Assembly (NCBI RefSeq): GCF_000235505.1
Contig: NZ_JH379027.1
Coordinates: 3,326,842 to 3,366,487, forward strand
From: Hungatella hathewayi WAL-18680
Lineage (GTDB): Bacteria; Bacillota; Clostridia; Lachnospirales; Lachnospiraceae
Direction of reading: 5' to 3'
Length of the DNA: 39,646 bases
Shown here: positions 23,869 to 29,460 of the stretch, one piece after another
How positions within the stretch are numbered: position 1 is the first letter of the stretch
How the letters are laid out: each line of letters begins with the position of its first letter
Program-made: the position numbers and the translations under genes
Notes under the pieces: generated by a model
Told to the model about the DNA's origin: nothing
The model's database searches: none
What the model saw: only the letters and a program-made list of their open reading frames with translations

Positions 23869-23875
23869 AATCCTC

Positions 23876-24094
23876 TTAATTTAAACCGATTTTCTTCAGA
23901 ATTTTCATGAGTTCTTCTTTACTCATATCTGCATCAATACTCACATGTACGTGCGCTTTCTCATCTGAAATCGAAGCATTCAACTCGTTTAACTGGATAT
24001 CTACGTTATATCCAAGCTTTTTATGTAATACCCCTTTTGCTAATTTCGAAAGCAACATCCGTGTAAATTTTGAGCTGATTTTCATTTCGTCCAT
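23876..24094 (-). CDS. Small unknown protein (72 aa)
   Basis: ATG after AAAGGAGTTTAAGGTG. Begins MDEMKISSKFTRMLLSKLAK. The middle has alternating beta residues (YNVDIQLNELNASISDEKAH, VHVSIDADM) and the C-terminus is a helix (KEELMKILKKIGL). It looks like a compact alpha/beta protein with an amphipathic N-terminal helix; no family assigned. It forms a motif-gene-terminator unit with copy 4 and the terminator at 23853. Confidence 0.75.
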   Translation of the reverse strand: MDEMKISSKFTRMLLSKLAKGVLHKKLGYNVDIQLNELNASISDEKAHVHVSIDADMSKEELMKILKKIGLN

Positions 24095-24127
24095 CACCTT
24101 AAACTCCTTTCGCTTTTAATCAGTTTT

Positions 24128-24156
24128 CCATAAAAGGAGCTGTGATTTTTGCGGAC
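24128..24156 (-). repeat. 27-bp intergenic motif, copy 4
   Basis: Minus strand TCCGCAAAAATCACAGCTCC then TTTTATGG. It begins at the stop codon of the 24156-24515 gene. CTCCTTT could pair with AAAGGAG of the next ribosome site. Confidence 0.75.
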
Positions 24157-24515
24157 TAAATATTTCTCCTGTCAAATACAGTCTCCCATCGTTCCCGCTT
24201 AATCGGCTTCATTTTTAAGGCCCACATAATCTGGCGAAGTGTCACAGTGGAATAAAGCCCGTCCATAGCCATTCCGGAATGTGTATCAAAGTATTCTTTA
24301 AAACGAGGATGCAAATATAAATCATCCGTAATCCATGGGTCCACGTCTCCCCACCAGGTACTCTTTGTTTTCTCGTCAAATCTCTGCTGAATAACTGCCA
24401 GTCCCTTTTCTCCGATTTGGAACAGCGTGCAGCAATGATAGACCGGATGGTCACAAAAATATACTTTTCCGTACATCGACAAATAGATGTTCGGTTTTTC
24501 ATAATGGTATCGCAT
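24156..24515 (-). CDS. Conserved mobile-element protein of unknown function (119 aa)
   Basis: ATG after GGAGAATAAATT. Aromatic and His-rich N-terminus (YFCDHPVYHCCTLF), GLAVIQQRFDEKTKSTWWGD, LYLHPRFKEYFDTHSG and the end GLYSTVTLRQIMWALKMKPI followed by KRERWETVFD. I recognise this ending from small proteins in many Firmicutes integrative elements and phages, without function. The Cys/His cluster near the N-terminus (CDHPVYHCC) could bind a metal. Confidence 0.8.
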   Translation of the reverse strand: MRYHYEKPNIYLSMYGKVYFCDHPVYHCCTLFQIGEKGLAVIQQRFDEKTKSTWWGDVDPWITDDLYLHPRFKEYFDTHSGMAMDGLYSTVTLRQIMWALKMKPIKRERWETVFDRRNI

Positions 24516-24538
24516 AATTTATTCTCCAAAAAGAAAAA

Positions 24539-24558
24539 GCCTATGCCGAAGCATAGAC
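24539..24558 (-). terminator. Terminator with TTCG loop
   Basis: Minus strand GTCTATGC-TTCG-GCATAGGC then TTTTTCTTTTT. It follows the stop at 24577. Confidence 0.85.
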
Positions 24559-24576
24559 CTTCTCTCAATAATATTT

Positions 24577-24891
24577 TTAGTCATCAAATAGCTTACATGA
24601 CGTTTTGCAATACGGGTATGGTCCTCCGCAGGCTCTGCATCCGGCTGGCGGAATATCTCCTTGTTCCATATCGAGCATTTCTTCCGTCCATTCTACTTCT
24701 TCATCGGACTCATACTCGTAATCCTCTTCGTCCACCTTTAATCCACACGATGGACAGATATAAACTCCGCATCCAGTCTTCGGATCTTCTGTTTGCCTCA
24801 TGACGGCTCCACACCGATTACAAATCGCATATCCGTTATTCAGGTACTCAATCAATTCAATACCTTCGGGTTTGATAATTTTGTGGCTCAT
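24577..24891 (-). CDS. Zinc-ribbon protein (104 aa)
   Basis: Started at ATG (MSHKIIKPEGIELIEYLNNG) after CGAAAGGAGATAATATTT; the longer frame runs through a structured leader and is rejected. CNRCG and CPSCG form a zinc ribbon (about residues 24-50). An acidic linker (DEEDYEYESDEEVEWTEEML) leads to a second Cys cluster (CRACGGPYPYCKTSC). Likely a DNA- or protein-binding regulator. It has an unusually long 5' leader with hairpins. Confidence 0.75.
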   Translation of the reverse strand: MSHKIIKPEGIELIEYLNNGYAICNRCGAVMRQTEDPKTGCGVYICPSCGLKVDEEDYEYESDEEVEWTEEMLDMEQGDIPPAGCRACGGPYPYCKTSCKLFDD

Positions 24892-24905
24892 AAATATTAT
24901 CTCCT

Positions 24906-24991
24906 TTCGTTTTTCGAAAGAACCGCTATTATTGTACGGTTTCTTCCGGTGTACGGTCAAGAGACAAAGAGCTCTTTGTAGCATCTCCTTT
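24906..24991 (-). promoter_or_regulatory. Hairpin-rich leader of the zinc-ribbon gene
   Basis: Between motif copy 5 and the ribosome site are a perfect 16-bp palindrome ACAAAGAGCTCTTTGT (24964-24979) and a GAAACCG/CGGTTC hairpin. ATAATAGCG in that hairpin is complementary to CGCTATTAT in motif copy 5. The alternatives exclude one another, the pattern of a switch. No known riboswitch class is recognised. Confidence 0.45.
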
Positions 24992-25020
24992 CCATAATAG
25001 CGTCTGTAAAAATCACGCAA
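24992..25020 (-). repeat. 27-bp intergenic motif, copy 5 (variant)
   Basis: Minus strand TTGCGTGATTTTTACAGACG then CTATTATGG. The second half is conserved; the first half differs from the other copies. Confidence 0.6.
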
Positions 25021-25023
25021 AAA

Positions 25024-25053
25024 CGAAGAGGACATGTATAAATCACGCCCTCC
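25024..25053 (-). terminator. Weak terminator-like hairpin after the coiled-coil protein
   Basis: Minus strand GAGGA and TCCTC separated by about 18 bases, then TTCGTTTTT. The stem is short, so this is tentative. Confidence 0.4.
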
Positions 25054-25071
25054 TCATTTCTGACCGGTTAA

Positions 25072-25539
25072 TTACTTCTTTGTCGGTCTAAAACGATTGA
25101 ACAATCCTCTGAATGTTGTTGAGGTATAGGTTCCCGTTTCTTCAAACTTAAATCCTTTCCGCATCCAGATGCCATAGAACATCAGTGGTATGAGAAGCTC
25201 TGCCGCTGCAATCCCCAGTTTGAAATATCGATCCTTCACTTGCTCGTCAAGCTGAGAACGCTTATACTGCTCATCCTGTACGTCAGCTTTGATCTGTTCG
25301 TCCAACTGTGATTTCTTAATCTCGTTCTCTCGGACATTCGCTTCACTTTCCAACGTACGCCGGCTTCGCTTATCCTCTGCGTCCAGCTCACTTTTAGTTT
25401 CCTCAATTCTCAAACGATACAGCTTTGCCAGATCCTCTATAGCCTTTGATTTCTCTTCGCTACCCGAATTCAGAGAAGATATCGCCTGAATCTCCGCTGC
25501 TATCTCCTCATTCAGCAATTCTTTGATGTTTTCACTCAT
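25072..25539 (-). CDS. Coiled-coil membrane protein (155 aa)
   Basis: ATG after CGAAAGGAGAACTAAA. The first 100 residues are a long charged coiled coil (KAIEDLAKLYRLRIEETKSE, RRTLESEANVRENEIKKSQL with repeats of KRSQLDEQ). Then a membrane segment at about 113-130 (LGIAAAELLIPLMFYGIWM) and a short basic tail ending FRGLFNRFRPTKK. I know this architecture from phages of Clostridia. Probably cytoplasmic coil, one membrane pass. Function unknown. Confidence 0.8.
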   Translation of the reverse strand: MSENIKELLNEEIAAEIQAISSLNSGSEEKSKAIEDLAKLYRLRIEETKSELDAEDKRSRRTLESEANVRENEIKKSQLDEQIKADVQDEQYKRSQLDEQVKDRYFKLGIAAAELLIPLMFYGIWMRKGFKFEETGTYTSTTFRGLFNRFRPTKK

Positions 25540-25572
25540 TTTAGTTCTCCTTTCGTGAATTCATTAACTGTT

Positions 25573-25600
25573 CCATAAAAGGACTTGTTATTCGTGCGAA
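25573..25600 (-). repeat. 27-bp intergenic motif, copy 6
   Basis: Minus strand TTCGCACGAATAACAAGTCC then TTTTATGG. It encodes the final residues ISHE and stop of the gene upstream. Confidence 0.7.
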
Positions 25601-25812
25601 ATATAATCTTTGATGTTGACTTTCAAGACTACATATCTTTTCTTATATATCGCATCCGCTCCCTTATGGGACAGCTCCAAAAACAAATAAGGTCCGCTGT
25701 CCGGATCAGATTGATCGATTCGCAGCGAACCAACGACATCCCTTCGGAATACCTGTCGTCCGAAAACAATTCCGATAATGATACCAACAATCATGCAAAG
25801 AATGAGCTCCAT
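25588..25812 (-). CDS. Conserved phage membrane protein (74 aa)
   Basis: ATG after GAAAGGCGGGATGGAAT. N-terminal membrane segment (ILCMIVGIIIGIVFGRQVF) followed by a conserved beta domain: VGSLRIDQSDPDSGPYLFLE and KRYVVLKVNIKDYISHE. Proteins with this LRIDxSDPDxGPYLFLEL pattern are frequent in Firmicutes phages; function unknown. The last codons lie in motif copy 6. Confidence 0.85.
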   Translation of the reverse strand: MELILCMIVGIIIGIVFGRQVFRRDVVGSLRIDQSDPDSGPYLFLELSHKGADAIYKKRYVVLKVNIKDYISHE

Positions 25813-25932
25813 ATTCCATCCCGCCTTTCAAAAAGATTTTTCTAAATTTCCCACCCGGGATTTTTTCAAATATCAACATAGCATGTCTTTCAGATACCTT
25901 GGTACTGTGTTTTAACCTAGGATAAAAAGAAA

Positions 25933-25948
25933 GAGCCATTGCTGGCTC
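25933..25948 (-). terminator. Terminator, near-identical to the one at 23853
   Basis: Minus strand GAGCCAGCAATGGCTC then TTTCTTTTT, just after the stop at 25955. Confidence 0.85.
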
Positions 25949-25954
25949 AATCTC

Positions 25955-26185
25955 TTAAAATTTAGTAACTCCTTCCCGTTCAAATGTTTCTAAAACCTTC
26001 GCTGTTAAAGATTCATACTCATCTGGGTAAAACTTTGCTATTGATTTTTGGCATGCCGTGATACCTTTTTGGTAGCTATAACTCGCTAACAATCCAATAC
26101 CGCAACACGCACATATCCCAGCCGCAATCAGTCTACCAATTTGTTGTTTTCTAATTTTTGCGTTGATTTTCATAAGTTCTTCCAT
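25955..26185 (-). CDS. Small membrane protein (76 aa)
   Basis: ATG after AAAGGAGAGTGACACATA. A basic N-terminal helix (KINAKIRKQQIGR) precedes a Cys/Gly-rich membrane segment (LIAAGICACCGIGLLASYSY); the C-terminal helix is acidic (FYPDEYESLTAKVLETFERE). Motif copy 7 upstream and a terminator downstream frame it as one unit. Function unknown. Confidence 0.75.
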   Translation of the reverse strand: MEELMKINAKIRKQQIGRLIAAGICACCGIGLLASYSYQKGITACQKSIAKFYPDEYESLTAKVLETFEREGVTKF

Positions 26186-26203
26186 TATGTGTCACTCTCC
26201 TTT

Positions 26204-26229
26204 CACAATAGGAGATGTTATTTCTGCGT
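26204..26229 (-). repeat. 27-bp intergenic motif, copy 7
   Basis: Minus strand ACGCAGAAATAACATCTCC then TATTGTG, running directly into the AAAGGAG ribosome site. It covers the last codons of the upstream gene. Confidence 0.7.
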
Positions 26230-26427
26230 TCCTTCGCCCTCATACACAATCTTCTTACGAAGTTCAGACCATGTTATGTATCGTTCTTTTCTGCATACCG
26301 GACAATAGAACTTACACACCTTCCCGCCAATATCTTCCAGTTCTTTCGTATCCGCCTCCAACCGGCTCTGGCAGTTAGGGCAATTAAACCGATAGACTTT
26401 TTTGACTGCTATGTCTACAATCTTCAT
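26218..26427 (-). CDS. Zinc-ribbon protein (69 aa)
   Basis: ATG after GCGAGGGATTGAA. CPNC and CPVC, 23 residues apart, form a zinc ribbon within a beta-rich frame (KKVYRFNCPNCQSRLEADTK, CKFYCPVCRKERYITW). Probably a small nucleic-acid or protein-binding factor. Overlaps motif copy 7 at its 3' end. Confidence 0.75.
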   Translation of the reverse strand: MKIVDIAVKKVYRFNCPNCQSRLEADTKELEDIGGKVCKFYCPVCRKERYITWSELRKKIVYEGEGTQK

Positions 26428-26428
26428 T

Positions 26429-26848
26429 TCAATCCCTCGCTTTATTCAGTAACCAGAAGAATCGTCTGTACAAGTTGTAATAAACATCCTTGCAGCATGG
26501 AATATTTAACCTAGCTTTCAATATATCGTAGGACCATCCCTCGGTTACTCCTTTTAAAATGTAAGTGGATAACTCTGCATCTGTCGCAATCGCCGCTTGC
26601 TCGACCGTCTTCATACGCTCTAAATAGTGAGATCGAGCTTCTGCACATCGAGCAGTCGGATCGCCAACCACCCCATTCTTTGAAAATACTTCCATATCAG
26701 AAGGCCGCCGGCTAAGCCCATCCAAGGCGGCGTATGCTTTCTTCCATATCGGATACTGTAAACAGAAATGCTTCAGTTCATAGTAGCGATGACGTTCAAT
26801 CCAATATGGATTTTTCTCAGATAATTCCGGGCGAATCGTTGTTCCCAT
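26429..26848 (-). CDS. Phage-type regulator, possibly ArpU/RinA-like (139 aa)
   Basis: Started at ATG (MGTTIRPELSEKNPYWIERH) after GGAGAGAAGCGTTAAT. Features: RYYELKHFCLQYPIWKKAYA near the N-terminus, VGDPTARCAEARSHYLERM, and the C-terminus LKGVTEGWSYDILKARLNIP then YNLYRRFFWLLNKARD. The C-terminal third resembles a sigma-region-4 / helix-turn-helix of phage late-gene activators of the ArpU/RinA type. I rank that as plausible, not proven. If right, it could act on the repeated motif in this region. Confidence 0.6.
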   Translation of the reverse strand: MGTTIRPELSEKNPYWIERHRYYELKHFCLQYPIWKKAYAALDGLSRRPSDMEVFSKNGVVGDPTARCAEARSHYLERMKTVEQAAIATDAELSTYILKGVTEGWSYDILKARLNIPCCKDVYYNLYRRFFWLLNKARD

Positions 26849-26849
26849 A

Positions 26850-27101
26850 TTAACGCTTCTCTCCTTTCCATAAATATCCGGTTTCTTCCCAGAGCCGCTT
26901 CGGAGAAATATAAAAGTTAATGCGTCCATACTTCGAATTCATCTCTTCAATGTTGGTAATCAACTTTCCGTTTCTAGTAGCCTTTCCAATAGGGAGCCAT
27001 CCGGATATGATACCGGCTCGAACCCAGGAAGCATCTTTCCCATACACCCTGGCAACGACCGCTACCGGAACAGACCCCGGCGCAAATATAATTTCTTCCA
27101 T
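26850..27101 (-). CDS. Excisionase-like / MerR-like DNA-binding protein (83 aa)
   Basis: ATG after GAAAGGAGGTAACAGCCA. VPVAVVARVYGKDASWVRAG followed by IISGWLPIGKATRNGKLI has the helix-turn-helix plus wing spacing of Xis/MerR-type winged helices. It ends GRINFYISPKRLWEETGYLW, a common ending in small phage DNA-binding proteins. It is the first gene behind the minus-strand promoter at 27127-27155 and is about 1.3 kb from the integrase, so an excision or early-regulator role is reasonable inference. Confidence 0.65.
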   Translation of the reverse strand: MEEIIFAPGSVPVAVVARVYGKDASWVRAGIISGWLPIGKATRNGKLITNIEEMNSKYGRINFYISPKRLWEETGYLWKGEKR

Positions 27102-27126
27102 TGGCTGTTACCTCCTTTCAACGGCT

Positions 27127-27155
27127 ATTCTAGGATAAGAACCGCAATTTGTTAA
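27127..27155 (-). promoter_or_regulatory. Minus-strand promoter for the leftward operon
   Basis: Minus strand TTAACA, 17 bases, TAGAAT, each one or two bases from the sigma-70 consensus. It lies 26 bases upstream of the start at 27101. The spacer (AATTGCGGTTCTTATCC) partly resembles the 27-bp motif. Confidence 0.65.
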
Positions 27156-27178
27156 AACAACCTCGGTGGCTATTTACA

Positions 27179-27207
27179 TTGACTGAATGAAAAACCACAG
27201 TTAGAAT
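27179..27207 (+). promoter_or_regulatory. Plus-strand promoter into the inverted-repeat cassette
   Basis: TTGACT, 17 bases, TAGAAT. It points away from the minus-strand promoter 24 bases to its left, so the two form a divergent pair. The expected start falls at the edge of the inverted repeat. Confidence 0.7.
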
Positions 27208-27213
27208 GTAAAG

Positions 27214-27247
27214 TATCGAAAGGAGAACTATTTTTAAAGGGATGGAG
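27214..27247 (+). repeat. Left arm of a 34-bp inverted repeat
   Basis: TATCGAAAGGAGAACTATTT and the 14 following bases to 27247. It matches the reverse complement of 27451-27484 at 31 of 34 positions; the three differences are one AAA/TTT block. Confidence 0.85.
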
Positions 27248-27257
27248 GTGATGGTCA

Positions 27258-27401
27258 TTGGTCAAAAAGCAGTACGTCTCTTATTCTAAGTGCTTTAAGC
27301 CGAAAGAGGAATCCAAACTTTTACCCGAGTACCTGGTTTTCCTTCTGAAGAATAAAGACACCAAAAAGCCTATGAATTACAGGCAATGCTACACAAAGTA
27401 A
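27258..27401 (+). CDS. Tiny basic protein, TTG start (47 aa)
   Basis: Reads (M)VKKQYVSYSKCFKPKEESKL then LPEYLVFLLKNKDTKKPMNY and ends RQCYTK. TTG follows GGAGGTGATGGTCA with correct spacing. It is the only plus-strand coding candidate inside the element apart from the integrase. It is flanked by its own promoter and a terminator and enclosed by the inverted repeat. Basic, with two Cys and no known family. The RNA itself, rather than the peptide, could be the product. Confidence 0.5.
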   Translation: MVKKQYVSYSKCFKPKEESKLLPEYLVFLLKNKDTKKPMNYRQCYTK

Positions 27402-27410
27402 TTCATCACG

Positions 27411-27445
27411 AGAAGCCGCCACCAACGGCTTCTTTTGATTTTTAA
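27411..27445 (+). terminator. Terminator of the plus-strand mini-gene
   Basis: GAAGCCG and CGGCTTC around CCACCAA, then TTTTGATTTTT. Confidence 0.8.
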
Positions 27446-27450
27446 CCATT

Positions 27451-27484
27451 CTCCATCCCTTTAAAAATAGTTCTCCAAACGATA
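27451..27484 (-). repeat. Right arm of the 34-bp inverted repeat
   Basis: Minus strand reads TATCG, TTT, then GGAGAACTATTTTTAAAGGG and ATGGAG. Beyond the repeat the minus strand has ATGGTTAAAAATC, like the plus-strand ATTGGTCAAAAAGC inside the left arm, so the duplicated unit includes the gene start. Confidence 0.85.
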
Positions 27485-27493
27485 AAAAAGAAA

Positions 27494-27511
27494 GAGCCCT
27501 TGTTAGGACTC
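27494..27511 (-). terminator. Terminator overlapping a stop codon (copy of 22343)
   Basis: Minus strand GAGTCC-TAACAA-GGGCTC then TTTCTTTTTT; the loop TAA ends the gene at 27503-27661. Confidence 0.8.
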
Positions 27512-27661
27512 CATTCTCTTGAAATACAATTTTTGTAGTTTTGCTCTCATTCTTGTCAATTCAATTTGAATCGCTTCTGCCTGACCAAAATTCTTACATC
27601 GTAAAAGCATATCCTCGAATATACGAATCTTAGTTTGTAAGTGCTTTTCCTCTTTTGACAT
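27503..27661 (-). CDS. Small helical protein (52 aa)
   Basis: Started at ATG (MSKEEKHLQTKIRIFEDMLL) after CGAAAGGAGATTCAGG; the longer frame begins in the previous gene. Entirely helical, probably a coiled coil (AEAIQIELTRMRAKLQKLYF). The last codons are shared with a terminator stem that is near-identical to that of the 22352-22522 gene. Confidence 0.75.
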   Translation of the reverse strand: MSKEEKHLQTKIRIFEDMLLRCKNFGQAEAIQIELTRMRAKLQKLYFKRMES

Positions 27662-27687
27662 CCTGAATCTCCTTTCGATTTTGTCTT

Positions 27688-28005
27688 TCACAAAAGGAGT
27701 TGTAATTCTTGCGAATTCTTCCATCGAGCCATCGTCATCTCGCATGGATAATCTTCATATCCATATGTCTCGCAGGTAATGAATCCCTCTAGTACGCCAC
27801 GAATCACTTCGGCTTCGTACTGCTTATAAGGGGAAATATAATCCGGCAATTCTCTGCGTATCTGTCCGCAGGAAGGACAACGAAACCGATTTACTTTTAC
27901 CCATGAAGTTTTTCTTCCTTTAATCCGAACAATTCTCAATACATTATCGTACCTCTTTAACCTTGCTCCGCAATTCCGGCAGGTTAATTCCTCATTGCTA
28001 ACCAT
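27688..28005 (-). CDS. DUF6431-type zinc-binding protein
   Basis: 105 residues; ATG after AAAGGGATGGGTAT, a weak ribosome site. CRNCG and CPSCGQIRRELPDYISPY give the DUF6431 zinc-ribbon signature (by recall), followed by YEAEVIRGVLEGFITCETYG and YEDYPCEMTMARW. The family is common in Clostridia mobile elements beside integrases and transposases and may bind DNA. Its last codons (NSQELQLLL stop) are encoded by motif copy 8. It is divergent from the integrase, sharing the control region at 28010-28070. Confidence 0.85.
   Translation of the reverse strand: MVSNEELTCRNCGARLKRYDNVLRIVRIKGRKTSWVKVNRFRCPSCGQIRRELPDYISPYKQYEAEVIRGVLEGFITCETYGYEDYPCEMTMARWKNSQELQLLL
27689..27715 (-). repeat. 27-bp intergenic motif, copy 8
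   Basis: Minus strand TTCGCAAGAATTACAACTCC then TTTTGTG. It lies within the last codons of the DUF6431-type gene. CTCCTTT may pair with AAAGGAG of the next ribosome site. Confidence 0.7.
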
Positions 28006-28030
28006 ATACCCATCCCTTTAAAAAGTTTAA

Positions 28031-28055
28031 GTGTAGGAGTTGACAATTCCTACAC
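28031..28055. promoter_or_regulatory. Inverted GTGTAGGA boxes over the integrase promoter
   Basis: GTGTAGGA (28031-28038) and TCCTACAC (28048-28055) are separated by nine bases and cover the -35 element. The same GTGTAG box recurs three times just after the integrase gene, so these may be integrase arm sites and/or a self-repression operator. Confidence 0.6.
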
Positions 28056-28068
28056 TATCATATATGAT
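28040..28068 (+). promoter_or_regulatory. Integrase promoter
   Basis: TTGACA, 17 bases, TATGAT: consensus -35 and spacing, near-consensus -10. Transcription would begin near 28075, so the integrase start is the ATG at 28137 rather than 28074. Confidence 0.85.
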
Positions 28069-28136
28069 TACTAATGATAAATCAACCTTGCCGCACAAAA
28101 ATCTCGATTTATAAAGTATTTAGGGAGGTATTGAGA

Positions 28137-29387
28137 ATGTTGATAAAATGCCCCGAGTGTGATCTACAGGTTAGCGATAAAGCTACTTTCTGCCCACATT
28201 GTGGCTATCCGCTACAACCCGATATCAAACAACGAAAGCCTCGAAGCAAGAATAACAAGCGAAGGCGACTTCCTAACGGTTTCGGACAGATAAGCGAAAT
28301 CAAAAATCGGAATCTCAGGAACCCCTTTCGAGCTATGGTCACAGTTGGAAAGACATCCACCGGACGCCCAATATGTAAACCATTAAAACCGGAGTCATAT
28401 TTTCCAACGTACAATGATGCATATACGGCCCTGGTGGAATACAATAAGAACCCGTATGATCTGGAACCAGATATTACGATAAAGGAACTGTATGAAAAAT
28501 GGCTCAGTGAATACTTAAAAGATGCATCTGATACTTATATACGTTCTGTAAATTCCGCATGGACATATTGTTCTTCCATATACGATATGCGCGCAAAAGA
28601 TGTTAGGGCTCGACATATTAAAGGATGTATGGAAGAGGGATTTCGAATCGAAACGAGAGGAAAAAAGAAAGGAGAAAAAATCCATCCATCGCCAAGTACA
28701 AAATCCAGAATAAAATCTTTATTTAATACTATGTTTGACTACGCTCTTGAGTATGAAATCGTTCCTATGAATTATGCAAGAACATTTGAAATTTCTGGAG
28801 ACATTATTGTTGAAATAGAGAAAAACAAGAAAAAACACTTTCCATTTACCGATGATGAAATGAAAGTTTTGTGGCAAAATGTTGATAATGTAAAATTTGC
28901 TGATTGGATTCTCATTCAATGTTATATGGGTTGGCGCCCGCAAGAACTCGCTACCTTACGGTTGGACGAGGTCAATTTAGAAAAAAGGTATATGCAAGCT
29001 GGAATGAAGACAGAAGCAGGGAAGCAACGGATAGTTCCTATTCATCCAAGAATCCTAAAATTCGTTGAACGTAATTATAAATTTGCAATTTCTATCAATA
29101 GTGAATATCTTTTTAATGATAAAGGACAGACACATTCCGGTTCCTGGTCTGTAACGTACGACAAATACGCTAATCGTTTTGAAAAAGTGATTAGTCAATT
29201 GAATCTAAACCCGAATCATAGACCTCATGATCCACGAACAACCTTTGTTACGATGGGGAAAAAATCCGGTATGGATGAGTATGCACTTAAAGAAATGGTT
29301 GGACATACCATACAAGACATAACAGAATCTACTTATACTGTCCGCGATTTGGAATGGCTGAGAGAAGATATAGAAAAAATAAAATAG
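28137..29387 (+). CDS. Tyrosine-type site-specific integrase with N-terminal zinc ribbon
   Basis: 416 residues, ATG after AGGGAGGTATTGAGA. Residues 1-25 are a zinc ribbon (CPEC and CPHC, Cys 5, 8, 19, 22), then a basic stretch, an arm-binding domain (about 45-105), a core-binding SAM-like domain (about 110-210) and the catalytic domain. Catalytic residues: Arg267 in GWRPQEL, a Lys in the following beta hairpin (about 291), HDPR (His364, Arg367; the usual HxLR with Pro), His390 in VGHT and Tyr400 in STYT. It cuts and joins the element att sites. The only long plus-strand gene of the element; promoter and terminator are its own. Confidence 0.95.
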   Translation: MLIKCPECDLQVSDKATFCPHCGYPLQPDIKQRKPRSKNNKRRRLPNGFGQISEIKNRNLRNPFRAMVTVGKTSTGRPICKPLKPESYFPTYNDAYTALVEYNKNPYDLEPDITIKELYEKWLSEYLKDASDTYIRSVNSAWTYCSSIYDMRAKDVRARHIKGCMEEGFRIETRGKKKGEKIHPSPSTKSRIKSLFNTMFDYALEYEIVPMNYARTFEISGDIIVEIEKNKKKHFPFTDDEMKVLWQNVDNVKFADWILIQCYMGWRPQELATLRLDEVNLEKRYMQAGMKTEAGKQRIVPIHPRILKFVERNYKFAISINSEYLFNDKGQTHSGSWSVTYDKYANRFEKVISQLNLNPNHRPHDPRTTFVTMGKKSGMDEYALKEMVGHTIQDITESTYTVRDLEWLREDIEKIK

Positions 29388-29397
29388 CTTGTTTTTA

Positions 29398-29431
29398 GTG
29401 TAGGAATATGGGTGTAGAAGTAGTGTAGGGA
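29398..29431 (+). repeat. Three direct GTGTAG boxes after the integrase
   Basis: GTGTAGGAA (29398), GTGTAGAAG (29412) and GTGTAGGGA (29423), spaced 14 and 11 bases. With the inverted pair before the gene this makes five boxes flanking the integrase, typical of arm-type sites near the element end. Confidence 0.6.
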
Positions 29432-29460
29432 TAATGTATGAGTTACATACATTTCCCTAC
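29425..29460 (+). terminator. Integrase terminator
   Basis: GTAGGGATAATGTATG pairs with CATACATTTCCCTAC (one bulge) around AGTTA, then six T. Confidence 0.9.

Noticed and set aside
20313-27715. 27-bp motif as a CRISPR array or integron attC series
   Set aside because: Copies are spaced by whole genes of varying length, not 30-40-bp spacers, and lack attC core sites GTTRRRY/RYYYAAC.
20313-27715. 27-bp motif as an ordinary sigma-70 promoter with TATTAT as -10
   Set aside because: No conserved -35 lies 16-18 bases upstream, and in copies 2 and 7 a start six or seven bases after TATTAT would remove the ribosome site. A promoter read by a special factor remains possible.
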